From: Novosphingobium meiothermophilum
GTDB lineage: Bacteria > Pseudomonadota > Alphaproteobacteria > Sphingomonadales > Sphingomonadaceae
DNA: 64,000 bases
Direction: 5' to 3'
Assembly: GCF_003171715.1 (NCBI RefSeq)
Contig: NZ_QGHL01000004.1
Location: forward strand, 248,001 to 312,000
Below the pieces are notes generated by a model. It saw only the letters and a program-made list of their open reading frames with translations, had not been told where the DNA came from and ran no database searches. Shown one piece after another: positions 43,675-54,071 of this stretch. The position numbers and the translations under genes were made by a program. The stretch's first letter is position 1, and each line of letters starts with the position of its first letter.

Positions 43675-43968
43675 TCAGGACAGCAGCTTGCCGCTTTTTT
43701 CCCGGATCACCCCTTCGATCATGCGGCGCGCAAAGCCGAGGCTGGCCGGAATATCCACCTCCACCACCAGTTCCGCCTCGCCCAGTTCCACCCCGCAATC
43801 AAGGGTATAACCCATGGCGGATACGCTCATAACCATGTGATCGTCGTCGGCAAAGGTCGTGGTAACGGTGGCCATGCCATCGGCCTTTTCGGCAGCCTGC
43901 GCCGCTTTCTCGCGCAAGCGGCGGCGTGCCTCATCCCGATCGAGCGAATGGGGGATGGCAATGCGCAT
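43675..43968 (-). CDS. polyhydroxyalkanoic acid system family protein
   Basis: 97-residue protein starting MRIAIPHSLDRDEARRRLR and continuing with VSAMGYTLDCGVELGEAELVVEVDIP, matching the small PHA-granule-associated/system family. Possibly a PHA granule or membrane-associated START-like protein. Its ATG (43968) overlaps the stop of the XpaC-like gene, so the two are coupled with TelA. No PHA synthase is in the window. Confidence 0.75.
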   Translation of the reverse strand: MRIAIPHSLDRDEARRRLREKAAQAAEKADGMATVTTTFADDDHMVMSVSAMGYTLDCGVELGEAELVVEVDIPASLGFARRMIEGVIREKSGKLLS

Positions 43969-44723
43969 CAGGGTGCCTTCGGTGCTTCGATCAAGGGCGC
44001 CGCTTCCGGCCCGTCGCCGTAACGGTATTCCAGAAAGCGCCCGCGCACGGCAAGGGCATCAAGATCGCCCGCTGCAAGCTGGCGGGTGATTGCATCGATC
44101 TCGGCACTGATCTTGCCAAGGCCGTCGGCCAGCTGCTGATCGGCATTGCGCCCGCCGCGCTCCTCACGCCGCAGATGGGCAGGGATCTTGCGCCAGCTTT
44201 CGACCATGCCGGGCAGATGTTCGCCCACCAGCTTGCGCACTTCGCCAACGGCGGGTTCGGACGGGTCAAGCCCTTCCAGTTGCACGCCCAGCCCGTCAAG
44301 CTGCACGCCGATCCGGTCAACCAGTTGCACCGCGGGCGCGGGCAAGGCCGGGCGCTGCGCCTCAAGCCACAGTTCGGTCCGGCCCACCATGGTGCGCACG
44401 TCACCGGTGTTGAGCGCGGCCAGATCGGGCACCTTCATCTTCGGATAAGTGCCGAAGAACCAGAGCGCCGCCACGATCGCCAGGCCCAGCACCATGACCC
44501 CGGTCAGGCCGATCCCGTCCAGCACCAGCCCCGCCACCATTGCGCCGGCCAGCAGCACCGCCACTGCCATGGCCATGCGCGCGGCCTTGCGGGCAAAGTG
44601 CTGGCGCTTCATCTCGGCCGAACGGCGGCCTATGCTGCGGCGGCCACCGGCGCGGTTGTTGGCCAGCGACTGGCGCGCCGAGGCGATGATCCGGTCGCTT
44701 TCATGTGCCGAGGAAGATGGCAT
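43968..44723 (-). CDS. XpaC-like membrane protein (5-bromo-4-chloroindolyl phosphate hydrolysis family-like)
   Basis: 251 residues: basic N-terminus, two close transmembrane helices (about 50-92: ARMAMAVAVLLAGAMVAGLVL and VMVLGLAIVAALWFFG), then a long helical cytoplasmic part. XpaC homologues are the usual partners of TelA, and this gene lies 7 nt downstream of telA. Function within the pair is unknown. ATG 44723 chosen; TTG at 44741 inside the telA end is an alternative. Coupled to the PHA-system gene. Confidence 0.65.
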   Translation of the reverse strand: MPSSSAHESDRIIASARQSLANNRAGGRRSIGRRSAEMKRQHFARKAARMAMAVAVLLAGAMVAGLVLDGIGLTGVMVLGLAIVAALWFFGTYPKMKVPDLAALNTGDVRTMVGRTELWLEAQRPALPAPAVQLVDRIGVQLDGLGVQLEGLDPSEPAVGEVRKLVGEHLPGMVESWRKIPAHLRREERGGRNADQQLADGLGKISAEIDAITRQLAAGDLDALAVRGRFLEYRYGDGPEAAPLIEAPKAP

Positions 44724-44730
44724 CAGTGGC

Positions 44731-45942
44731 TCAGCCCTCAAGCGTCAGCAGCGACGCGGTTTCGGGACCTGACAGCTTGGCCTGCGCCGCGCCTTCGGCC
44801 CGCGCGATATAGCCTTTCGACTTCTCGACCTCGCCCGAAAGCGTGTCCACGGTCTGCTTCATCGCATCCAGCGCCTTCAGCTTGAAGGTATCGATCGTGT
44901 CCATCGTGTCGTAGATGTTCTGGAAGGCGCGCTGGAGCGTTTCCAGCGGGATCGTGCTCGATGCCGCCATCTCGTGAATCTTGCCGGTCTGCTCGCGCAG
45001 GAGCTTGCCGGTGGAATCGATCATGTTCGCCGTCGTGGTGTTGAGCGCGGTGATCTGCTGCAAGACCAGCCGCTGGTTGGTCATCGCCTGCGCCACGGTC
45101 ACGGCGGTGCGCAGCGCGGCCACGGTGGTGGTGCTGGCCCGGTCCACGCCCTTGACCAGTTCGACATTGTTCTTCTTCACCAGATCGAGCGCGAGATAGC
45201 CCTGCACCGTCACCGCCATCTGCGTCAGCAGGTCCTGCGTGCGCTGGCGGGTGTAGAACAGCGCAGATTCACGGATCGCCTTGGCCTTGGCCGGATCGGT
45301 GGCATCCAGATCGGCGGCGGCCTCTTCAAGCCTTGCGTCGAGCGTGCGGGAAATGTGGATCATCTGCTCCAGATTGCCCATCGCTTCCCACAGCTTCTGC
45401 CGCTCCACATCGATCGCGGCATTGTCCATCAGCAGTTCGTCCTTGCCCGATGAAAGCCGGTCGAGGATCGCCTTGATGTGCCCCTGCGCCGAAGTGTAGC
45501 TGTCGAAATAGCGCTTCAGGCTGTTGCCGAAGGGGATGATCCCCAGAAACTTGCGCCCGGTGGAAAGCTTGCCCTGCTTGCCGGGGTCCAGATCCTCGAT
45601 CGTGCGGCGCAGTTCGGCCAGATCGGCCCCCACGCCGTTGTCCTTGTCCATCGCGCGCACCGGCCGGTCCAGAAACCGGTTCGACATGCCTGCTGCCGCC
45701 GCAATTTCCTTGCGCCCCATGTTGGTAAGCTGATCGACCTTGCGGCCGAACTCCGGGCTTTGCGCATCAACCGCGATCAGATCGGCCACAAAGGCATCGA
45801 CCTTGGCTTCCAGCTTGCTGCGGTTCTCCTGCGAGACCGGCACCAGCCCGGCAGCCTCGGCGGGCGCCACCACCGGCACCGGATCGGGCGGGGTCAGGGT
45901 GATCGGGCTCATCGTGGCGGTTTCGGAGGGTGTGGAAGCCAT
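44731..45942 (-). CDS. toxic anion resistance protein TelA family
   Basis: 403-residue cytoplasmic, mostly helical protein of the TelA/KlaA family. Characteristic stretches are RRTIEDLDPGKQ, FFGIIPFGN-like GIIPFGNSLKRYFDSY, and LVKKNNVELVKGVDRASTTTV with AVTVAQAMTNQRLVLQQI. Named for tellurite resistance, but its wider role in envelope stress is unsettled. Start at 45942; divergent from the SDR at 46098. First gene of telA-xpaC-PHA-system operon. Confidence 0.88.
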   Translation of the reverse strand: MASTPSETATMSPITLTPPDPVPVVAPAEAAGLVPVSQENRSKLEAKVDAFVADLIAVDAQSPEFGRKVDQLTNMGRKEIAAAAGMSNRFLDRPVRAMDKDNGVGADLAELRRTIEDLDPGKQGKLSTGRKFLGIIPFGNSLKRYFDSYTSAQGHIKAILDRLSSGKDELLMDNAAIDVERQKLWEAMGNLEQMIHISRTLDARLEEAAADLDATDPAKAKAIRESALFYTRQRTQDLLTQMAVTVQGYLALDLVKKNNVELVKGVDRASTTTVAALRTAVTVAQAMTNQRLVLQQITALNTTTANMIDSTGKLLREQTGKIHEMAASSTIPLETLQRAFQNIYDTMDTIDTFKLKALDAMKQTVDTLSGEVEKSKGYIARAEGAAQAKLSGPETASLLTLEG

Positions 45943-46001
45943 CGGTATCGAACTTTCAACGTGGGATCAGCCCAACTGGGTTCAGCGGGCAACATGGTGT
46001 C

Positions 46002-46032
46002 TTGCGCGCGCTGGCGCAACCTGTCTTATACT
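46002..46032 (+). promoter_or_regulatory. candidate sigma-70-like promoter of the SDR at 46098
   Basis: TTGCGC (46002-46007), 19 nt, TATACT (46027-46032), 65 nt before the start codon. TTGCGC also forms an inverted repeat with GCGCAA (46014-46019). Spacing is long; weak candidate. Confidence 0.3.
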
Positions 46033-46097
46033 CGCAACACAGCGCAGCGCCTTCGTCCGTATCGACGGAGCGCCCGCCGCGCTCCACGAACGACACC

Positions 46098-46835
46098 ATG
46101 GACCCGACAACCACACAGGACGGCGGCCTGCGCTGCGCCGTGTTTGGCGCCAGCGGGGGCCTTGGCGCGGCTTTCACCCGGTTGCTGGCCGCGCGCGATG
46201 ACGTGGCGCAAGTCCACGCGCTTGCCCGGCGCGCGCTTGCCCCGGCAGACAAGGTGATCCCGCACTGCTTCGATCTGACCGATGAAGCCTCGATCGCGGC
46301 GGCCTGCGCAGGGCTGGGCGACCGGCTCGACATGGTGATCGTGGCCACCGGCCGCCTCACGCGGGCAAACGGTGAAGGGCCGGAAAAGTCGTGGCGCGGC
46401 CTTGGCGCGGATGCCATGGCCGAACTCTTCGCGATCAACGCCATCGGCCCCGCGCTTGTCGGCAAACATGCCCTGCCCCTGCTGCGCCGGGCAGAACGGC
46501 CGGTCTTCGCCGCCATCTCGGCGCGCGTCGGATCGATCTCCGACAACCGGCTGGGCGGGTGGCATTCCTACCGCGCGTCCAAGGCCGCGCTCAACATGCT
46601 GGTGCGCAATTTCGCGATAGAGATGGGGCGCCTCCACCCCGCCGCTGTGGTGGTTTCACTGCATCCCGGCACGGTTGACACCCCGCTGTCCCGTCCCTTC
46701 CAGCGCGGTGTCGCGCCCGAAAGGCTGTTCACGAGCGAGCATTCCGCCGCCTGTCTGCTGGATGTGATGAGCCGCCTTTCGCCTGCCGACAGCGGCAAAT
46801 GCTTTGCATGGGACGGTGCCGAAATCCCCTTCTGA
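46098..46835 (+). CDS. SDR-family oxidoreductase (C-factor/CsgA-like)
   Basis: 245-residue short-chain dehydrogenase. Cofactor motif FGASGGLGAAFTRLLA; catalytic Ser in ISARVGSISDN, Tyr and Lys in SYRASKAALNML; C-terminal VSLHPGTVDTPLSRPFQ as in C-factor-like SDRs, which act as cell-signal-type or general carbonyl reductases. ATG 46098 chosen. Divergent from telA, convergent with the LacI gene 22 bp away. Substrate unknown. Confidence 0.83.
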   Translation: MDPTTTQDGGLRCAVFGASGGLGAAFTRLLAARDDVAQVHALARRALAPADKVIPHCFDLTDEASIAAACAGLGDRLDMVIVATGRLTRANGEGPEKSWRGLGADAMAELFAINAIGPALVGKHALPLLRRAERPVFAAISARVGSISDNRLGGWHSYRASKAALNMLVRNFAIEMGRLHPAAVVVSLHPGTVDTPLSRPFQRGVAPERLFTSEHSAACLLDVMSRLSPADSGKCFAWDGAEIPF

Positions 46836-46857
46836 ACCGCACCGGGCGCGGTCCGGC

Positions 46858-47883
46858 TCAGGCGCTTTCGCGGGCGACCAGCCGGAAGCCCACGTCGATC
46901 CACCGTTCGGCCAGCGGTTCCTGCGCGCAGTGGCGGCGGATTGCGGCAATCGCCTCGCGTGCGATGCGCGCCCCGTCCACCTCAACCGAAGTGATCGTGG
47001 GCCGCATCTCGCCCGCGATCGAGCTGTTGCCGAAACCGATCACGGCAATGTTGTCGGGCACGCGCAGCCCGGCGGCCAGCGCCTCCACGATCACGCCCTG
47101 CGCCAGATAGTCGGACCCGCAGACCACCACATCGGGCAGTTCGGGCAGGCGCCGGATCTCGGCAAAGATGCGCCGCGCGTGGCCGAAGCGCGAAGGCACC
47201 TCCACATCCGATTCGCTGATGGCGCCGCTTGCCGATCGCGCCCATTCCTCGACAAAGCCCGCACGCCTCATCTGCGCGCGCGCGCCCTCGGCCGTCACCA
47301 GATGCGGCCTGCGATACCCGCGCTGCATCACAAAGCGGGCAATGTCGCGCCCGGCCGCATGGTGCGAAAAGCCCACCGCAATGCCGATGGGATCATCGGG
47401 CAGCTCCCACACCTGAATGAACAGGGCTGGCGATCGCCGCACCATGGCTTCCACCTGCGCGGTCATCGGCCCGGTAAAGATGATGGCGTCCACCCTCCGG
47501 CTCAGGGCGGCGCGGATCAGGTCTTCCGTGCGCGCCTCCGAAACGCCGGTCAGCCCCATCATCACCGTGATGCCTGCGGCGGAAAGCTCTTCCACCATGG
47601 CCTGCATCGTATCGTTGAAGATCGAATCGGTAAGGTAGGGGATCAGCACCCCCACCATCCGCGAACGGCTCGATGCCAGCCCGCCCGCCAGCAGATTGGG
47701 GATATAGCCCGTGGCGGCAATCGCGGCGCGGATGCGTTCGGCGGTGGCCTTGGCCACCACGGCGGGATTGTTCACATACCGGCTCACCGTGGCGGTGGAA
47801 ACGCCGGCGCGCGCGGCCACATCGTCAAGCGTCGGCGCTTTTCCGGCAAGTGTGTCGGGGCTGGGCGGCAGGGCCTTGGTCAT
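46858..47883 (-). CDS. LacI-family transcriptional regulator
   Basis: 341 residues: N-terminal helix-turn-helix APTLDDVAARAGVSTATVSRY with hinge helix region up to TGYIPNLLA, then a periplasmic-binding-protein-like effector domain (GVLIPYLTDSIFNDTMQAM... IAVIGFGNSSIAGEMRPTITSVEVDG). ATG 47883. Lies 83 nt downstream of the P450 gene on the same strand. Likely controls the P450 and the divergent MFS genes in response to their substrate; no operator was found by eye. Confidence 0.92.
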   Translation of the reverse strand: MTKALPPSPDTLAGKAPTLDDVAARAGVSTATVSRYVNNPAVVAKATAERIRAAIAATGYIPNLLAGGLASSRSRMVGVLIPYLTDSIFNDTMQAMVEELSAAGITVMMGLTGVSEARTEDLIRAALSRRVDAIIFTGPMTAQVEAMVRRSPALFIQVWELPDDPIGIAVGFSHHAAGRDIARFVMQRGYRRPHLVTAEGARAQMRRAGFVEEWARSASGAISESDVEVPSRFGHARRIFAEIRRLPELPDVVVCGSDYLAQGVIVEALAAGLRVPDNIAVIGFGNSSIAGEMRPTITSVEVDGARIAREAIAAIRRHCAQEPLAERWIDVGFRLVARESA

Positions 47884-47966
47884 CCGGCGGATGCTAGCCC
47901 TTCCGGGTGCGCCGTTGCAATCGGCTGCAAGGGGCCGGTTGCATCCCGCGCAAACCCGGCCTGCCC

Positions 47967-49157
47967 TCAGGCAAAGCGCAGCGGCACCGAAAGCGCGCCC
48001 ACTTCGGGCCAGCGGCTGACGCTGACAGGGCCGGCAAGGTCGAACCCGGCCGTGGCGGCAAGGATTTCCTCCAGCGCCACGCGCAGTTGCATCCGGCCCA
48101 GATGCACGCCGGGGCAATTGTGCGGCCCGCGCCCGAAGGCGAGATGCTGGGCAATGTTGGGCCGGTCGAGGATGAACCGGTCCGGCTCCGGGAAGATCTC
48201 CTCGTCGCGGTTGGCCGAGGCATAGATCAGCGCAATCGCCTCTCCGGCAGGGATCGTGCGCCCGCGCATCTCCACATCGCACACCGCCGTGCGGGCAAAG
48301 CCGCGATAGGGCGTGTAGAGCCGCAGAAACTCCTCGACCGCCGCCGGGATCAGCGAAGGATCGGCCCGAAGCTGCTGCTGCAATGCCTGATCGCGCGAAA
48401 GGTGCACGCAGATGTTGCCGATCATCACCATCGGCGCCACCATGCCCACCACCAGCACCTGCCGCACGGTGCCCACCAGCAGGTCGTCGGGCAGGGGCTT
48501 GCCCTCGTGGCGCGCCTCCAGCAGTGCGCTGGTCGGATCGATGGCGGGATCCTGCGGCTCGGCATGGCGCTTGGCAATCAGCGCGCGGGCCATGTCGTAA
48601 AGCCTCAGCGAGGTTTCCTTCATCGTTTCGGGCTTGTTGGAATGCACCGCCAGAATGAAGGCGCGCCCGGCATCGTGCAGGGTATCCAGCCACTCTTCGG
48701 GCATCCGCATCCATTCGCCGAAGACATGGACCGGCAGATAGCTTGAAAACTCCACGCAGATGTCGCCCCCGCCGCGCGCCACCATCGGCGCCAGCAGCCG
48801 CTGCGCCAGTTCGCGGGTCTTGGGCGCGAACTGTTCCGACCGCTCCAGCGAGAGCAGCGGGTTGAGCGCGCGCCGGTAGGGCGTGTGTTCGGGCGGATCG
48901 AGGTGCAGCGGCGGACGGCGCCCGGTGAAGGCAACCTTGGGCACCACGTTCTGCACCGACGTGATGAACGTTGCCGAATCCGATGCCGCGCGCTTCACGT
49001 CCTCGTATCGGGTCAGCGCCCAGAACCCGCCAAGGCCATGGGTGTGCGCCACCGGGCATTCGCGGCGCAGCCGTGCATATTCGGCATGCGGGCTGTCGAA
49101 ATCCTCTGGAACTTCGGGGTCGAAATCCTGAACGCGTTCGGTCATGAACGGTTGCAT
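47967..49157 (-). CDS. cytochrome P450 with atypical I-helix
   Basis: 396-residue soluble bacterial P450. Haem-ligand loop FGRGPHNCPGVHLGRMQL with Cys348; K-helix ExxR in VEEFLRLYTPYRG; meander region present. The I-helix reads VVGMVAPMVM (238-244 being GMVAPMV), so the normal acid-alcohol pair (Asp/Glu-Thr) of the oxygen-activation groove is Val240-Ala241. Such P450s may be peroxygenases, isomerases or use substrate-assisted proton delivery. Start uncertain: ATG 49157 or 49145, neither with a clear ribosome site. No ferredoxin partner nearby. Confidence 0.9.
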   Translation of the reverse strand: MQPFMTERVQDFDPEVPEDFDSPHAEYARLRRECPVAHTHGLGGFWALTRYEDVKRAASDSATFITSVQNVVPKVAFTGRRPPLHLDPPEHTPYRRALNPLLSLERSEQFAPKTRELAQRLLAPMVARGGGDICVEFSSYLPVHVFGEWMRMPEEWLDTLHDAGRAFILAVHSNKPETMKETSLRLYDMARALIAKRHAEPQDPAIDPTSALLEARHEGKPLPDDLLVGTVRQVLVVGMVAPMVMIGNICVHLSRDQALQQQLRADPSLIPAAVEEFLRLYTPYRGFARTAVCDVEMRGRTIPAGEAIALIYASANRDEEIFPEPDRFILDRPNIAQHLAFGRGPHNCPGVHLGRMQLRVALEEILAATAGFDLAGPVSVSRWPEVGALSVPLRFA

Positions 49158-49228
49158 AAGCAGCGCCGCTGCGCCATGCAAGCGCTATCATCAGCAGGCG
49201 GGATGCGCCTGTCCGAAGGGGAGAGCAT

Positions 49229-50557
49229 GTGACGGCGGCCAGCACGAGCATCGACATTCACGAAGATTCCCGGCTCGAAGCCAGCGTCGGGGGCAAGGTC
49301 ATCCGGCGTCTGGTGATCCCTGCCGCGCTCTTCATCCTCGTCGGCGCGATAGACCGCACGAACGTCGGGTTCGCCGCCATCGACATGAACCGCGCGCTCG
49401 GCCTGTCCAGCACGCAATACGGCTTCGGCGCGGGCGTGCTCTTCGTGGGCTACATGATCGCCAAGTATCCCAGCGTGCTGTTCTACGAAGCGGTCGGCCT
49501 GCGCCGCTGGCTCGCCACGATCACCGCCGCCTGGGGGGTATGCTCATGCCTCATGGCGGCCATCAGCAACGAATGGCAGCTCTATGCCCTGCGCGTTGCC
49601 ATCGGGTTTTCCGAAGGCGGACTGTCTTCCGGCCTCATGCTCTATCTCAGCATGTGGGCGCCCGAACGCTTCCGCGCCTCGATCCTTGCCATTCCGATCG
49701 TCTCGATCTCGGTGGCGCAGGTGATCGGCGCGCCGCTGTCGGGCCTCCTGCTCGATCTCGATCAGCCGCTGGGCATGGCAAGCTGGCGCTTCATGTTCCT
49801 GATCGAGGCCCTGCCCGCGCTGGCGCTGGCGCTCTTCGCATGGTTCTGGTTTCCTGATCGCCCGGCCGATGCCCGCTGGCTGACCGCGCAGGAGCAGGAC
49901 TGGATCGGCCGTAACGTGGCAGGCGCAAGGCCGCGCTCCGGCCCTGCGGAAAGGAGCCATGACCCCGACCGCTGGGCCGTGCTGCGCAGCCCGCTCGGCT
50001 GGCTCTGCGCCGCCATCTGGTTCTGCATCCTTGCCTCGAACTACGGCATCATGTTCTGGTTGCCGCAGGTGGTGAAAAGCCTGTCGGGCCTCACGTCCGC
50101 CCAGACCGGGCTGGTCGTCGCACTGCCGTGGGCCGCCAGCGGGATCGGCCTCATCCTCAACGCCCGCCATTCCGACCGCACCGGTGAACGCTACCTGCAC
50201 GTGGCCATTCCCGCGCTGCTGGGCGGCTGCGGCCTGCTGGCGGCCAACCTGTTCGGCGCCGGGCCTGCCGGGCTTGTCGCTCTCGTCATCGGCGGGGCCT
50301 GCACGGGCTGCACCGTGGCCGCCTTCTGGGCCATTCCCACCCGCCTGCTCAGCCCCGGCAGCATGGCCATGGGCATTGTCGTCATCAACATGACCGGCAG
50401 CCTGGCCGGGGCCAGCGTGCCCCCGCTGATGGGCTGGCTGCGCGAACAGACCGGCTCGTTCACGCCGCCCACGCTGCTGTTGTTCGGCATTGCCGTGCTC
50501 TGCGCCGCGCTGACGCTGATCGCGCGCCGCATCGCGGAAAAGCCCGGCCCGGCATGA
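49229..50557 (+). CDS. MFS transporter, anion:cation symporter (ACS) family
   Basis: 442-residue 12-helix major facilitator. ACS-type start RLVIPAALFILVGAIDRTNVGFAAIDMNRALGLS; second motif GFSEGGLSSGLMLYLSMWAPERFRA. Family imports organic anions such as tartrate, phthalate or aromatic acids with H+. GTG start at 49229 after AAGGGGAGAGC. Divergent from the P450, overlapping the next MFS gene by ATGA, suggesting an import/export pair for one compound. Confidence 0.9.
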   Translation: MTAASTSIDIHEDSRLEASVGGKVIRRLVIPAALFILVGAIDRTNVGFAAIDMNRALGLSSTQYGFGAGVLFVGYMIAKYPSVLFYEAVGLRRWLATITAAWGVCSCLMAAISNEWQLYALRVAIGFSEGGLSSGLMLYLSMWAPERFRASILAIPIVSISVAQVIGAPLSGLLLDLDQPLGMASWRFMFLIEALPALALALFAWFWFPDRPADARWLTAQEQDWIGRNVAGARPRSGPAERSHDPDRWAVLRSPLGWLCAAIWFCILASNYGIMFWLPQVVKSLSGLTSAQTGLVVALPWAASGIGLILNARHSDRTGERYLHVAIPALLGGCGLLAANLFGAGPAGLVALVIGGACTGCTVAAFWAIPTRLLSPGSMAMGIVVINMTGSLAGASVPPLMGWLREQTGSFTPPTLLLFGIAVLCAALTLIARRIAEKPGPA

Positions 50558-51753
50558 ACGATGCCGCCGCCCCGCCCGGCTACCGGCTCACCATCCTCAC
50601 CCTTGCCGCCATTGCCGCAATGGGGTCGATGGCCATTCACATGCTGGTGCCCGCCCTGCCCCTGATCGGGGCGGATTTCGGCATTGGCGAGGCCCGCGCC
50701 CAGCAGACCGTCAGCGTCTATCTGGCCGGGCTTGCCGCCGGACAGCTTGTCGCCGGGCCGCTGGCAGACCGGCGGGGCCGCCGCCCGGTCATGCTCGCGG
50801 GCCTTGCCCTGTTCACGGCCGGAGCGCTCGCCGCCGCCCTGGCCCCTGCGCCCGGCTGGCTGCTCCTTGCCCGGCTGGTTCAGGCCGCTGGCGGTGCCTG
50901 CGGAGTCGTCACCGCACGGGTCATGGTCGGGGATGTCTTCGGCCCGCAGAAGGCGGCGGGCGCGCAGGCCTCGCTCATGACCATCGTGCTCGTCTCGCCC
51001 GCCATCGCGCCGGTCATCGGCGGCGCCCTTGCCGATCTGGCAGGCTGGCGCGCGGTATTCGGCGCGCTGGCTCTCGCCGGAGGGCTGACCTTCCTCGCGG
51101 CCCGGCGCCGTCTGCCGGAAACCGGCGCCCCCGTCCGCTCCGGCAGCCAGGCCCTGCGGCTTGGTGCATCCTACCTGCGCCTCGCGGGCAATCGCCGCTT
51201 CGTGCTGACCTCAGCCACCCTCGCCCTTGCCAGCAGCGCGCTCTACATGTTCCTCGGCGCCGCGCCGTTCCTGCTCGTCCACCGTTTCGGCCTGTCATCG
51301 GGCGAGGCTGGCGGCGGCCTGCTCGTGATCGCGGCGGCCAGCATCCTCGGCACGCGGCTCGTCGTCCCGGTCGAGCGCCGGACCAGCGCGATGGTCCTCG
51401 GCACCGCCAGTTCGGCCAGCGGGGCACTGATCGCGCTTGGCCTTGCGCTCTTCGGGATCGAAGGCGCCGCGCTCCTGATCGCGCCCGTCACGCTGCTCGG
51501 CCTTGGCGCGGGGCTGGCCGGGCCGGTGGCGTTCAATGCCGTGGCCTTTGCCGAAGAGGGGCTAGCGGCCACCGCCACCAGTCTTGCGGGCGCGCTCCAG
51601 ATGCTGGCCAGCGCCCTTGCCATGACGCTGCTCGGCATGTTCGCGCCGCTCGATCCCTTGCGCGTCGCGCTCGCGCTCATGCTGGCAACGGGCGCCGCGT
51701 TCACCTGTGCCATTGCCGCAACACTCGCCCGGCCAAACCGCCCAAACGCCTGA
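50554..51753 (+). CDS. MFS transporter, Bcr/CflA-like (DHA1) exporter
   Basis: 399-residue 12-helix transporter. DHA1-type features: YLPALPLI-like VPALPLIGADFGIGEARAQQTVS, motif A GPLADRRGRRPVML, and motif C-like GWRAVFGALALAGG. Bcr/CflA members export drugs or small metabolites. Coupled by 4-nt overlap to the ACS importer, 76 nt before the TonB receptor; thus one operon with outer-membrane uptake is likely. Confidence 0.88.
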   Translation: MNDAAAPPGYRLTILTLAAIAAMGSMAIHMLVPALPLIGADFGIGEARAQQTVSVYLAGLAAGQLVAGPLADRRGRRPVMLAGLALFTAGALAAALAPAPGWLLLARLVQAAGGACGVVTARVMVGDVFGPQKAAGAQASLMTIVLVSPAIAPVIGGALADLAGWRAVFGALALAGGLTFLAARRRLPETGAPVRSGSQALRLGASYLRLAGNRRFVLTSATLALASSALYMFLGAAPFLLVHRFGLSSGEAGGGLLVIAAASILGTRLVVPVERRTSAMVLGTASSASGALIALGLALFGIEGAALLIAPVTLLGLGAGLAGPVAFNAVAFAEEGLAATATSLAGALQMLASALAMTLLGMFAPLDPLRVALALMLATGAAFTCAIAATLARPNRPNA

Positions 51754-51829
51754 AAAAGGGCTATGCAAGGGCTTACATCCGCGCTACGAAAACTGTTATC
51801 TGAAAGAGCATAATTCGGAGGGGTGCCTT

Positions 51830-54049
<2,220 letters not shown>

Positions 54050-54071
54050 GGCAAAGGGCGCGAACAGACCG

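Noticed and set aside
46833..46857. Hairpin between the SDR and LacI stops (ACCGC / GCGGT) as bidirectional terminator
   Set aside because: Only 5-bp arms and no T-run; too weak to annotate.
46858..49257. One 799-codon frame spanning LacI and the P450 region
   Set aside because: Only the last 341 codons (LacI) look like protein; the upstream part is a shadow of the P450, which lies in another frame.
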